25,104 bases of DNA from a virus, in IMG/VR virus record IMGVR_UViG_3300046007_001750, positions 1 through 25,104 of that record. One strand, 5' to 3'. Both the position numbers and the translations under genes were made by a program. Positions 16,429 to 24,700 of the stretch are shown here, piece by piece (the first letter of the stretch is position 1; each line of letters opens with the position of its first letter). The notes under the pieces are model-generated. The model was given only the letters and a program-made list of their open reading frames with translations. It was not told where the DNA came from and ran no database searches.

Positions 16429-19332
16429 TTAAAAACTAATTAATCCTCTAGTAAACTGAGTTCCTGTGTTTTGCATAACGTATAAATACTTCAATCCATC
16501 TGGGGTTTCAATTACTTCCATAACGTTTCCAATTGTTGGTGTACCTTGTAAGATCGTTGAAGTCATAACACCTCGAATTGTATTTGCATTAATATCATAT
16601 GCAAAAATACGAATGGGTGAGCTAGCAGTAATTCCCTTTGCTATATAAATGGTATCGTTTCCATCATACGTGTACGAGGTTCCAGTAGTAAACGTTTCTG
16701 TTTGTGGATCATAGAAATTACCAAATATCCATGTGCCCCGTGAAATATCGTAAATATCAAACGCAGAAGAGCCGCCTCCACGGAATAGATACATATATCT
16801 ACCACGTATTGTAGGATTGGTATTATTATACGCCCATAGTAAGTTTGCCGCCGCATTGCGTGGCGGAACCGATATAATTGAAAACGTAGCGTCAGCCGAT
16901 ACTGCCGTGATAGTTGCGGTAGTTAATGCATTTGCAGTATTTGATGTGATAGCTGCCTCTTGACCAAGACCGGTTGTTCCACCAGTAACACGAAAACGCT
17001 TACCAGCAAAATAATTAGTCACCCAGTTGGGAGAATATCCGGATGCGCTTGTTATAGTAGTAGTTCCAGCTATACCGGTTAACCCCCACGTATCTGCAAT
17101 TTCATATTTTGTACTAGGATCTGGTGTAAATGACTGTGTAGCATAAAATAATGTATTTGAGTTGTTATTAATAATCGCCAGACGACCTGACCCATATCCA
17201 GTTCCCGCTTCAACTTTAAACAGCGAACCAGACCATTGCCCCGGAATCCAACTTTTTGTAACGTCAACTAGTCTGTTTGTCGCTTGATCCGATCCAGTTG
17301 CCCATCCATATGCGTCTCTACCAGTCATTCTACTAACAGTGTCATATCCATACGCCTTTGCATCATAAATGATGTACTTAGACGTACCGTTACTTGCTGC
17401 CGTAATAGTGTTAAATGTTAACGTGGTTTGCGTATTTGCTGTGATCCAACGTATTTGAGAAGTCGGAGCATTACCCGCGACCATTATGTGTACCAAACGA
17501 CCCACATGTTCGTTTGGAATCCAGTTTGCCGTCGGATCCACAAGCGTAGTAGTACCCTGAGACGCCGTGGCCGCTATTGCACTATTTGCGGTAGTTTGTA
17601 CAGAAAACACGCAAGAGGTTGTGGTTACCGTTGATACCCCTAAAATTGTATACGTAGTATTCCACGCTGCTTCGGAACAACCGGAAATGGTAATCTGATC
17701 ACCTGTTTTAAACCATGTAGCAGTTGATGTGGTGATGTTTGCAGTTTTACCCACCGATGTGATTTCAACCGTACATCCTGTACCCACACCACCGGTTGTT
17801 GCTCTACCAGTCCCTACAGTATATCCAGTAGCAGTTCCAGAGTTAACTAATTGTAACCCAGTAACGGTTCCCCCAAGACCAATAGATGTTACGATTACTT
17901 GTGCGCCAGTACCACCTGTAGTAACTGTTAGAATGTCACCAATCGTATAATTTGTTCCAGCAGCAGTTGGCGTAGAATTAATAGCCGTAATACCGGATGC
18001 AATCGGCGTGATGCTGGATGCAACTCCAATTGGCTGCCACCCGTCCATAGTTACCGCTACGTTTGTAGTAATTCCAGAATCAAATCTATACCCCTGCGAC
18101 CACACATCATAATCAGGATGATATGCCAACATAGAAGAGTTGCCACCAATAGGCACATATGCAATATCATTGTCTGGCCAGATTTCGTATTTACTAGTTG
18201 AATCCGGGACTTGCGTGAATGTTGGGGAAACCCAAAATGACGCTGAGTTGTGTCCGGTTATTCTTCTGTCTTGACCGGTGCCTGACCCACTTGTAATATA
18301 AATTCTATGGTTTGCGTAGCGATCTGGTTCAAGATTTAATGTAGTATCTGACAGAGAACGAGTTGTTGCCGATATAGAAGAACCAGAAAATGGGCCGACT
18401 AACGGGGAAGTCCCAAGTTTTAATGTATTTTCAAAAGAAGCGTCAGTACCCAATGCAGCAAGTAAAAGAGATTGAGGAACAGTTTTAGTTTGCCACAAAT
18501 CATTCGCGATGTCATAATATTGTAATGACATAAATGGCGTGAGCGCGGCCGATGATAATAAATAAATTCCACCAGTTAATGTAGTAAAATATGATCTATA
18601 ATCGGGTATTACATTCCACGGAGTATTTACCGTAAACGTGCTTGCCATTATTTGATAATGTGCTTGAGAACCAGCCGTTGTGACGGGTAAAGCATACGGC
18701 GCGGTTGCCACGAAGACCTGATTGTTCCACGGGTCATGTGGTAATAAGTTATTATCTTGAAAATACAATGTTGTGGCATCATTATATAATACCTTCTTGT
18801 AAGTTGGTGCGGTAGCACCACCTGTACCAAAGGTAACCGCAACTACATACCCAGACCATTGATTAATTCTCCACTTCTTGGTGGAATCTGCCAACGTCGA
18901 AGTGGTAGTACCTGTAATAACACCCGCGTCTAATATACTTTCACTAACAAATGTTAGTGTTCGTTCCTGGCCAGCTCCCGGTCCTCGTTCAATTATCAAC
19001 GAAGATCCACTTAGAGCTGGACCACGAAGACCGGGTATCGTGATCGTTGTAGATGATGCGGCCAATACTCGACCGTGATATCCCCGACGAGATGTAGTTC
19101 GTAAGCTAGCCAACGTCGCGGTGGCTGTGGGTGGGGTTGCAAGTTGTTGCCATGTGTCAGCAACTACATCATATCTGTAAAACAAAGGTCCGGGTGCCAT
19201 ATAGTAAAAATATTCACCACCCGTTCTTGGATATGTCACCGCGGCCAATGCAGATGTTGCAGTTGGCGCTTGGTTTAACAATTCCATGAACGGTAAATCT
19301 ACCATTCTTTTATTATTGTTTGTTACTGACAT
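16429..19332 (-). CDS. Large repeat-containing virion protein with kelch-like segments
   Basis: This ORF encodes 967 residues, with AGGGG upstream of the ATG. Kelch-like blades with aromatic-Asp-x-x-x-x-x-W signatures occur near the start (FYRYDVVADTWQQL, about 50-65), near 270 (QYYDIANDLWQTKT), near 410 (LAYHPDYDVWSQGY) and near the end (AFDIYDISRGTWIFG). Between them are about five copies of a 65-residue unit starting near 146, 327, 594, 686 and 759, with the pattern D-x-T-x-x-W, then an aromatic-x-G, then G-x-x-R-x-I, then TKYEI. A glycine-rich insert (about 440-530) holds TNYTIGDILTVTTGGTGAQV. It is probably a baseplate or tail-surface protein with propeller and beta-repeat folds. No catalytic motif is seen. 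Confidence 0.75.
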   Translation of the reverse strand: MSVTNNNKRMVDLPFMELLNQAPTATSALAAVTYPRTGGEYFYYMAPGPLFYRYDVVADTWQQLATPPTATATLASLRTTSRRGYHGRVLAASSTTITIPGLRGPALSGSSLIIERGPGAGQERTLTFVSESILDAGVITGTTTSTLADSTKKWRINQWSGYVVAVTFGTGGATAPTYKKVLYNDATTLYFQDNNLLPHDPWNNQVFVATAPYALPVTTAGSQAHYQIMASTFTVNTPWNVIPDYRSYFTTLTGGIYLLSSAALTPFMSLQYYDIANDLWQTKTVPQSLLLAALGTDASFENTLKLGTSPLVGPFSGSSISATTRSLSDTTLNLEPDRYANHRIYITSGSGTGQDRRITGHNSASFWVSPTFTQVPDSTSKYEIWPDNDIAYVPIGGNSSMLAYHPDYDVWSQGYRFDSGITTNVAVTMDGWQPIGVASSITPIASGITAINSTPTAAGTNYTIGDILTVTTGGTGAQVIVTSIGLGGTVTGLQLVNSGTATGYTVGTGRATTGGVGTGCTVEITSVGKTANITTSTATWFKTGDQITISGCSEAAWNTTYTILGVSTVTTTSCVFSVQTTANSAIAATASQGTTTLVDPTANWIPNEHVGRLVHIMVAGNAPTSQIRWITANTQTTLTFNTITAASNGTSKYIIYDAKAYGYDTVSRMTGRDAYGWATGSDQATNRLVDVTKSWIPGQWSGSLFKVEAGTGYGSGRLAIINNNSNTLFYATQSFTPDPSTKYEIADTWGLTGIAGTTTITSASGYSPNWVTNYFAGKRFRVTGGTTGLGQEAAITSNTANALTTATITAVSADATFSIISVPPRNAAANLLWAYNNTNPTIRGRYMYLFRGGGSSAFDIYDISRGTWIFGNFYDPQTETFTTGTSYTYDGNDTIYIAKGITASSPIRIFAYDINANTIRGVMTSTILQGTPTIGNVMEVIETPDGLKYLYVMQNTGTQFTRGLISF

Positions 19333-19352
19333 ATAGTGTTACCCCTAAAAAA

Positions 19353-19703
19353 TTAAGTAAATAATAAATTTTGTCTAATTGCACGTGCATATGTGGCACG
19401 AGATGTTGCTTTCATCAAATCAAACGCAGAAATTGCGCCAAGTTGAGCAATGTTTGTAACCGTAGAAACAGTGGTGACGGTGGTCACTGTACTTACGGTG
19501 GTGACGGTGGTTACTGTAGTTACGGTCGTCACACCAGTTACGGTGCTAACGTCTATGTTTAATCGCGATGAATTTGCGCTAACGATCCCCAACGGCTTCA
19601 GTAAATTGAGAATACGACGAAGTAGCATTAAACTATCGTCAGATGCAGGATTTATTTGTTGATTGTCAGTGTTTTTTAATGCAATTCTTTCAAAATATGC
19701 CAT
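19353..19703 (-). CDS. Small virion protein with Val-Thr-Thr repeat
   Basis: This ORF encodes 116 residues, with a strong AGGAG six bases before the ATG. The N-terminal 50 residues are ordinary (MAYFERIALKNTDNQQINPA, then a helical SLMLLRRILNLLKPLG). Residues 52-84 are a near-pure VTT/STV repeat. The C-terminus (SAFDLMKATSRATYARAIRQ) looks helical. Similar small proteins with TTVTTV repeats occur among phage structural genes. The repeat may form a stacked beta fibre linking the two helical ends, which is a structural guess. Located between the 879-residue fibre and the 967-residue protein, it may connect them or bridge to the baseplate. Confidence 0.7.
   Translation of the reverse strand: MAYFERIALKNTDNQQINPASDDSLMLLRRILNLLKPLGIVSANSSRLNIDVSTVTGVTTVTTVTTVTTVSTVTTVTTVSTVTNIAQLGAISAFDLMKATSRATYARAIRQNLLFT
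19452..19550 (-). repeat. 9-base coding repeat for Val-Thr-Thr units
   Basis: About 33 codons of near-identical 9-base units (variants of gtaactaca and gtgacggtg read on either strand) encode VTTVTTVTTVSTVTTVTTV. Variation is mostly at third positions. Slippage here could change the repeat length between related phages. Confidence 0.8.
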
Positions 19704-19712
19704 ACTACTCTC

Positions 19713-22352
19713 CTAGAAGATTGCCCAATTTGTTCCGTTAGAAATCAATCCCAACGATGTGTTTTGTTCGGTTATTGTAATATCCGAATATGTGTCTATG
19801 GACTGTGACCCTGTAATAAGTATCGTACCCGCACTAATATTTTTAATTTGATATTGTCGACCGGCAATTCCAATAGCAGTTGGTAATGTTACAGTGAAAC
19901 TTCCGCTTGTAAATATAAATTCTGCAAACGATGGAAACACATAACTTGCACTAACAAGTTTTATTGCTGTATCTCCCCCTGCACCACCGGGGATGGTTAT
20001 ACTTGCCGTGTTAGAGGTATTTGTAACCGTTACACCATTTCCAATAAAGTTCAATGCAACCGGCGTACTCACTATTTCCGTTCCCTCATCCTGAACCGGA
20101 ACCATCGTACTTGGTGTCATTGTATTTGGAGCCCAACTTGCACTTACTGCAACGCTTGCACTTGCCACGGACCATGTACTTGCTTGGGTCGAAGAGGATA
20201 CTAAGCCAGTTGGAACATTAATTAAATCATTCCAATTGTTACTTCCACCACCGGATACAGTTAATGCATATGACGCAGTAAGCGCATATGATGCGGACAC
20301 ATTACTTAAATTGTTAATTTGCGTAGAACTTGAAAGAATTCCCGTTGGAATATTACTGAGTCCCGTGTAATTTACTTGGTTCGATGAAGATACAATTCCA
20401 CTTGGTACCTCCGTCAATCCGGTATATGGAAGTGGACCCGTGAGCGATCCTGAAAATGCACTTGCGGAAACGTTACCTTGAACGTGAAGTTTTTCACCGG
20501 GAGTATTTGTACCAACTCCAACATTCGTACCATCATCCGTGATTTGAGAATCAACAACGTGTTCAAATCCACCGCCTTTCAATACTCTGTTTTGTGTTAA
20601 TAATGTTTCATTACCAACATTGTTAAACGTCGGTGGACCCATGATTAACGCAGATGAGGTTATACCTCCTGCAACATTTTGATGAACGAAGATCCATTGG
20701 TCATTCACTGAATCAAAGAATAGTGATCCACTAAGTTGTGGAGACGATCCGGAATCAATAACGGCCAATCCACCAAAACGTACTGATGGATTTTGTACGT
20801 TGACGGTGATTAAATTAGTGCCAATGTCTAAGGTGCTTTGGGTGACATAACTAATAGAAGATGAGCCCAGTACCGTTAGATTTTGAGCAATAATCACAGA
20901 CCCGGTAATTGTTTGATTGCCGTTGAATATATTTGATCCAGTTGTTGCTATAGTCTGAATTCCTGTCGTGTTCCTAACATCAATTTGTACGGACGAAGAT
21001 ACTAGACCCGGAGGCAATTGTGCAGACAATTGGAGCGACGATGAAATAAGTCCCGATGGTAACTGTGTTGAACTTGAAACTACACCAACGGGAAGTAATC
21101 CAATAACTTGGGTTGAACTTGATACTATATTAACTGGAATGTTTGATAATCCACTATAAGACACTTGTTGAGAACTTGATACTATACCAGTTGGGATATT
21201 AGTTAAATCATTCCAGTTGTTACTTCCACCACCGGATACAGTTAATGCGTATGACGCAGTAAGTGCATATGATGCGGATATATTACTCAAATTATTAATT
21301 TGATTTGAACTGGATATAATCCCAACTGGAATGTCGTTAAGTCCTGTGTACGATACTTGCGAGGATGCAGATACCAACATTGGTAAGTTAAATATATTTA
21401 CATAATCAACCGTCAATGCTAATAACGATGTTTGTGCTAGACTTGCAGAGGTTGCAAATGATGCCGATACGTCACTTAAAGTATTAATTTGCGTAGAACT
21501 TGAAAGAATTCCCGTTGGAATATTAGTTAAATTATTATATATTGCCGTGGTTGCAAAAGATGCAGTTTCTGGAATAAACGTGATACTAGTTGCAGTCGAT
21601 GCGGTTGTGGCAAATGAACTGGATGTACTATTATTTGCCCAACTACTCGTGCCAATGAATTGTCCAGTAAACGAACCCGTATTGATTTGGGTAGAACTTG
21701 ATACGATGCCCGCAGGTATGTTTAGTAACGTATTCCAGTCTGCTACGCCAGCACCGCCTGGCGCCCAACTAGCGCTCAATGCTTGAAGGGCATAGCTTCC
21801 GGTGCCGAACATTGACCCCGTTAAAGTACCGACGAACGATCCAGTGAATGAACCGGTGTTGATTTGAACGGATGAAGAAACAGTTCCCGCTGGTAATTGA
21901 GCAGAACTGGATATAATTCCTGTTGGAATATTACTGAGTTCTGTGTAGGAAACTTGTCCAGACGAAGAAACTGTTCCTACGGGTAATCCAGTAGGTAACA
22001 CATACGATGCAGTTGTAGCAAATGATGCAGTGTTCGGAACAAACGTAATACTTGTTGCCGCTGATGCTGTGTTGCTAAAACTTGCTGTACCTAGTAATGA
22101 CCCTACAAATGAACCACTAAATGAGCCGGTGTTGATTTGGGTAGAGCTGGATACTAGTCCGTTTGGAACTCCTATCAATGAAGTCCATCGTGTACTACTA
22201 TACGGTAATGAATTCCAATTAAGTGACCCGCTACCAATTTTAAATAACCCAGTATCAAGTTCTACACCAATTTCAGCATTAGCTAATACTGGATTTGCCG
22301 TGGTCCATTCAGTTGCAGTTCCTTTTCTAAGTTGTAGCTGAATAAAGCTCAT
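19713..22352 (-). CDS. Very long modular tail fibre with Mtd-like N-terminus
   Basis: This ORF encodes 879 residues. Residues 1-55 (FIQLQLRKGTATEWTTANPV, NAEIGVELDTGLFKIGSGSL) are the Mtd-type N-terminal domain. Residues about 55-490 are many copies of two linkers, one like GLSNIPTGIVSSSTQIN and one like TGSFTGSFVGTL, with SASYALTASYAL spacers. Residues about 505-600 are a domain shared with the 528-residue fibre (VRFGGLAVIDSGS, LFFDSVNDQWIFVHQN). GVGTNTPGEKLHVQGNVSAS near 615 is common in phage spikes before a receptor-binding head. A second linker block follows, and the C-terminal 85 or so residues (YQIKNISAGTILITGSQSID to SNGTNWAIF) look like a trimeric tip. No obvious ribosome binding site precedes the ATG. 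It is probably the main long fibre. Confidence 0.88.
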   Translation of the reverse strand: MSFIQLQLRKGTATEWTTANPVLANAEIGVELDTGLFKIGSGSLNWNSLPYSSTRWTSLIGVPNGLVSSSTQINTGSFSGSFVGSLLGTASFSNTASAATSITFVPNTASFATTASYVLPTGLPVGTVSSSGQVSYTELSNIPTGIISSSAQLPAGTVSSSVQINTGSFTGSFVGTLTGSMFGTGSYALQALSASWAPGGAGVADWNTLLNIPAGIVSSSTQINTGSFTGQFIGTSSWANNSTSSSFATTASTATSITFIPETASFATTAIYNNLTNIPTGILSSSTQINTLSDVSASFATSASLAQTSLLALTVDYVNIFNLPMLVSASSQVSYTGLNDIPVGIISSSNQINNLSNISASYALTASYALTVSGGGSNNWNDLTNIPTGIVSSSQQVSYSGLSNIPVNIVSSSTQVIGLLPVGVVSSSTQLPSGLISSSLQLSAQLPPGLVSSSVQIDVRNTTGIQTIATTGSNIFNGNQTITGSVIIAQNLTVLGSSSISYVTQSTLDIGTNLITVNVQNPSVRFGGLAVIDSGSSPQLSGSLFFDSVNDQWIFVHQNVAGGITSSALIMGPPTFNNVGNETLLTQNRVLKGGGFEHVVDSQITDDGTNVGVGTNTPGEKLHVQGNVSASAFSGSLTGPLPYTGLTEVPSGIVSSSNQVNYTGLSNIPTGILSSSTQINNLSNVSASYALTASYALTVSGGGSNNWNDLINVPTGLVSSSTQASTWSVASASVAVSASWAPNTMTPSTMVPVQDEGTEIVSTPVALNFIGNGVTVTNTSNTASITIPGGAGGDTAIKLVSASYVFPSFAEFIFTSGSFTVTLPTAIGIAGRQYQIKNISAGTILITGSQSIDTYSDITITEQNTSLGLISNGTNWAIF
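20222..20321 (-). repeat. 100-bp direct repeat, copy A, in the long fibre gene
   Basis: This copy matches 21203-21302 with about seven differences, mostly synonymous. It encodes SASYALTASYALTVSGGG and SNNWNDL. The offset is 981 bases, a multiple of three, so recombination between copies would keep the frame. An exact 42-bp repeat immediately adjoins it (20314-20355, matching 21484-21525, offset 1170). Confidence 0.85.
21203..21302 (-). repeat. 100-bp direct repeat, copy B, in the long fibre gene
   Basis: This is the partner of 20222-20321. It lies in the first linker block of the fibre (about residues 350-383), while copy A lies in the second block (about 677-710), so the domain between them is flanked by in-frame direct repeats. 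Confidence 0.85.
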
Positions 22353-22384
22353 GTTTTAAACTTTGTAATAGTATTGATTACCAT

Positions 22385-22756
22385 TTATGTTACTCCGCCC
22401 AAATTAAAACTTGGACCGCCTATAAAATTTGTGAATGGAGTTCCACCATCAAATGCAAAGCCCGTAGTAGTTCCTCCTAATAAATATGATGCTGTAACGG
22501 AATAGTTAGAATAACTTGAAGTTTCTGAATAACTTGAACTTACACTCGATCCCCCGGAACCATTTAATGCATATGACGCCGTGACCGCAAAACTGGCCGT
22601 TTGTATAGTATCAATTGTTTTTGCATATTGAGCATACGAGGCAGTTAATGCAAATTCTGCTACCGATTGTATCGGAAGTTTACTTCTATCAACAATTACT
22701 GACGGTTGCCGTACAACTACCCGTGTATCCGGAACATCTAATTCAATATTTGCCAT
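22385..22756 (-). CDS. Short tail-fibre protein
   Basis: This ORF encodes 123 residues. The N-terminus TRVVVRQPSVIVDRSKLPIQ closely matches the 188-residue fibre near 15882, so the two probably dock to the same site. The rest is an Ala/Ser/Tyr-spaced linker (AEFALTASYAQYAKT, TASFAVTASYALN, SYSETSSYSNYSVTASY) and a glycine-rich tail (FDGGTPFTNFIGGPSFNLGG). It starts five bases after the stop of the preceding gene and has no separate ribosome binding site, suggesting coupling. No receptor-binding domain is visible; it may be a connector to which the following 879-residue fibre attaches. Confidence 0.75.
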   Translation of the reverse strand: MANIELDVPDTRVVVRQPSVIVDRSKLPIQSVAEFALTASYAQYAKTIDTIQTASFAVTASYALNGSGGSSVSSSYSETSSYSNYSVTASYLLGGTTTGFAFDGGTPFTNFIGGPSFNLGGVT

Positions 22757-22761
22757 TTAAG

Positions 22762-23115
22762 TTATCGTGTTACAGACGGTCGTATAGTAAATGCCCCCTC
22801 CAATAACCGACGAACTGTCGGAGGAGTTTTTCCGGTATTAGTCATGATGACATCGTACACATAACTTCGTTGAGTCAGTTGAGACGTAACTTCTGGATAC
22901 AGGTATATAAACACGCTACCCGATGAATAGGGTTCTAATTTTGAAATAGTAAATTGTGCGGCAACCTCATCCGTTGTATAATTCTCTCGGAGGTATCCAG
23001 CAAACGAACAGCTAGTAATATCCAGCGGTATACTACTTGTAGTTTCTGTGTAGATGTGGGCTAAAATCTTAAACGTTTCCCCTTGACCTATATTAAAGTC
23101 TGTAATATCAGGCAT
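22762..23115 (-). CDS. Small beta-rich baseplate/fibre-associated protein
   Basis: This ORF encodes 117 residues. The pattern (FNIGQGETFKILAHIYTETT, then PLDITSCSFAGYLRENYTTD) resembles the immunoglobulin-like N-terminal domain of phage upper-baseplate proteins (BppU-like), in which a Gly-x-Thr-Phe strand, a Pro-hydrophobic-Asp-hydrophobic-Thr turn and an R-containing strand recur. A later segment (YVYDVIMTNTGKTPPTVRRL, then LEGAFTIRPSVTR) completes the expected sandwich. The assignment is by pattern only. It follows the homing endonuclease gene and starts the fibre run, consistent with a protein that anchors appendages to the baseplate. Confidence 0.65.
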   Translation of the reverse strand: MPDITDFNIGQGETFKILAHIYTETTSSIPLDITSCSFAGYLRENYTTDEVAAQFTISKLEPYSSGSVFIYLYPEVTSQLTQRSYVYDVIMTNTGKTPPTVRRLLEGAFTIRPSVTR

Positions 23116-23186
23116 ACAATTCTCAGTATAAAGAATACTCTGATATAAATATCATCAAATAAAAGTAAACTCCCGTTACTATAACC

Positions 23187-24059
23187 TCACTGCGGTTGGA
23201 TGTGAGATAATAGTTGTTGAATGACCCAGAAGGGGCGTTCCTTTATATCACTACCCCAAAAACGTAATACTGTATAACCATGTTGCTGGGCAATCTCAGT
23301 TTTTAATTTATCTTTGTGTTGTGTCTCATGTAAAAACGGTGAATGTGTTTTTATACTAGGGCCACCATGCCAATAATCTCCATCTACTTCAATTAAAATA
23401 GGTAAGTTTTTTAATTTAAAATCATACGCAAAAGTTTCATCGTTTTCTGTAATAAAAAACTGATGATGGTACGGTGTATTGGTTTGCTCTAGCATCTTCA
23501 TGAACAATTTTTCAATATCGGTCAAACTACGTTTAGCAAAAATCTTTTTTACCATTTCAGGACTTTTCATCAATTTACTATGCTCAGGACGTTTTTTTCC
23601 ATAAAATGGATTATTTTGCCCAGACATTTTTTTAGATAATTTTTGTCTCCATCCCTTATTTTCACGGGCAGCTTTCATTTTTTCTTTATACCCATCTTGT
23701 TGCCAAACTTTTTTCTGAGCTTCACTCCAATTCACCGAGTTAATAAAATCATATTCCCCGTTAGCAAACTTTTCCTTACGTTTCTGAGAGATATTTTCAC
23801 GAGCTTCTTTAGTGTGAGATTTTCCGTACATGGGGTTATTTTCACCTTTATTATTATGACCGTTTGCATATTCACCATATCCACGATCACTGCGCCATTT
23901 GGTAGGTGTTCCGCAACCACACTTACAAGTTGGAACTTCTTTTATACCATGATATTCACGGTATAATGATTCCCCAACGAGTTTATATTTGGTTCTTGTG
24001 TGTTTTGCTAATGCATTATAAGATGAATATTCTTGGTTACATCTTGGACATTTAAACAT
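23187..24059 (-). CDS. Free-standing homing endonuclease, NUMOD3 plus Vsr-like nuclease
   Basis: I choose the ATG at 24059 (290 residues) because AAGGAG lies five bases upstream; an in-frame start at 24110 would place that site within the gene. The N-terminus is zinc-finger-like (FKCPRCNQEYSSYNALAKH, with C4, C7 and H20) and is followed by CKCGC at 45-49. Two NUMOD3-like DNA-binding motifs follow (NNPMYGKSH near 74 and NNPFYGKKRPEH near 149). The C-terminal 110 residues match a Vsr-like (EDxHD) nuclease: E183, D213 (YDFKL), IEVDGDYWH at 223-231, D250, and GYTVLRFWGSDI at 261-272. All candidate catalytic residues are present. It lies between the tail tube and the next structural gene, not inside an intron as far as can be seen. 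Confidence 0.9.
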   Translation of the reverse strand: MFKCPRCNQEYSSYNALAKHTRTKYKLVGESLYREYHGIKEVPTCKCGCGTPTKWRSDRGYGEYANGHNNKGENNPMYGKSHTKEARENISQKRKEKFANGEYDFINSVNWSEAQKKVWQQDGYKEKMKAARENKGWRQKLSKKMSGQNNPFYGKKRPEHSKLMKSPEMVKKIFAKRSLTDIEKLFMKMLEQTNTPYHHQFFITENDETFAYDFKLKNLPILIEVDGDYWHGGPSIKTHSPFLHETQHKDKLKTEIAQQHGYTVLRFWGSDIKERPFWVIQQLLSHIQPQ

Positions 24060-24062
24060 AAA

Positions 24063-24107
24063 AACTCCTTCGTGATAGTGTACATATATACATATCACGA
24101 AGGAGTT
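24063..24107 (-). promoter_or_regulatory. RNA hairpin sequestering the homing endonuclease ribosome binding site
   Basis: On the minus strand a 15-bp perfect stem (AACTCCTTCGTGATA with TATCACGAAGGAGTT), plus a one-base bulge and four more pairs, closes on a six-base loop. The 3' arm contains the AAGGAG that serves the ATG at 24059, and the stem ends in a T-run just before that ATG. Translation from read-through messages would be blocked, as known for T4 homing endonuclease genes. The stem with its T-run could also terminate transcription after the tail tube gene. Confidence 0.75.
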
Positions 24108-24160
24108 CAAAACATCAACCGGATTAGATTATTTTGAATATTGTAATAAATACAGTATAA

Positions 24161-24649
24161 TTACCAGTTCAACACACAATAATCGGGTTGGATGGTAACA
24201 GTAAACTCTACTTGTTCATCTGCACCCCAATCCATGTCACCAAAGTTTACTTCCGTAATTTGTGCACCCTTGATGATCCATTCTTCTACCTTGTCGCCGA
24301 CCGGTCCAAGCACATTCAGCGTCAAGTCCTTTTTGTAAAATTCAAGGTACCCGTCACGACCGGTTACAGATTCGTGGTGAAGACGAACCCATTCCATGAC
24401 TGCTTGCGCACCGGATGGAACAATTGGATCGTATAGGGTCATTTGCATGTTACCCCACTTACTCTTACCCTTAACATATCGTTGTACGTTGATATGGTCA
24501 AGAGCCTTTGCTTCTTGTGAAAAAGTCGGTCGTGCAACCTTTTTTACGATGTATGAAGGAATTCCATCCATGTAGAGGATGAAACGATTCTTCATCTTTG
24601 GTTCAAATGCTGTGAAGAATAATTCTTGTTCAGTTACTAGATTAGCCAT
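24161..24649 (-). CDS. Tail tube protein, T4 gp19 family
   Basis: This ORF encodes 162 residues, essentially the length of T4 gp19, with GGAG eight bases before the ATG. The family pattern is clear: PKMKNRFILYMDGIPSYIVK near the start (the first tube strand), VARPTFSQEAKALDHINVQR, a KGKSKWGNMQMTLYDPIVPS segment, and a closing ITEVNFGDMDWGADEQVEFT with VTIQPDYC. The protein forms the hexameric rings of the inner tail tube through which DNA passes. It follows the sheath gene in the order found in T4-like phages. Here it is followed by a homing endonuclease and then fibre genes, not by a portal gene. Confidence 0.95.
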   Translation of the reverse strand: MANLVTEQELFFTAFEPKMKNRFILYMDGIPSYIVKKVARPTFSQEAKALDHINVQRYVKGKSKWGNMQMTLYDPIVPSGAQAVMEWVRLHHESVTGRDGYLEFYKKDLTLNVLGPVGDKVEEWIIKGAQITEVNFGDMDWGADEQVEFTVTIQPDYCVLNW

Positions 24650-24700
24650 GTAATTTCTCCGAAAGGATTTCTAACTATAAATATATGATAATTTGAAATT

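Noticed and set aside
21547-22341. Plus-strand ORFs with repeated VELDT segments opposite the 879-residue fibre
   Set aside because: The repetition comes from the fibre linker repeats on the other strand; no independent evidence of coding.
14723-22352. Diversity-generating retroelement linked to the Mtd-like fibres
   Set aside because: No reverse transcriptase, template repeat or adenine-biased variable region was seen; only the N-terminal domain type is shared with Mtd.
23144-24683. TATAAATA boxes on the plus strand in gaps (23144-23151, 24676-24683, also 1795-1802) as T4 late promoters
   Set aside because: They point away from the flanking minus-strand genes, and the same octamer occurs inside several genes on that strand, so codon bias and A/T content explain it.
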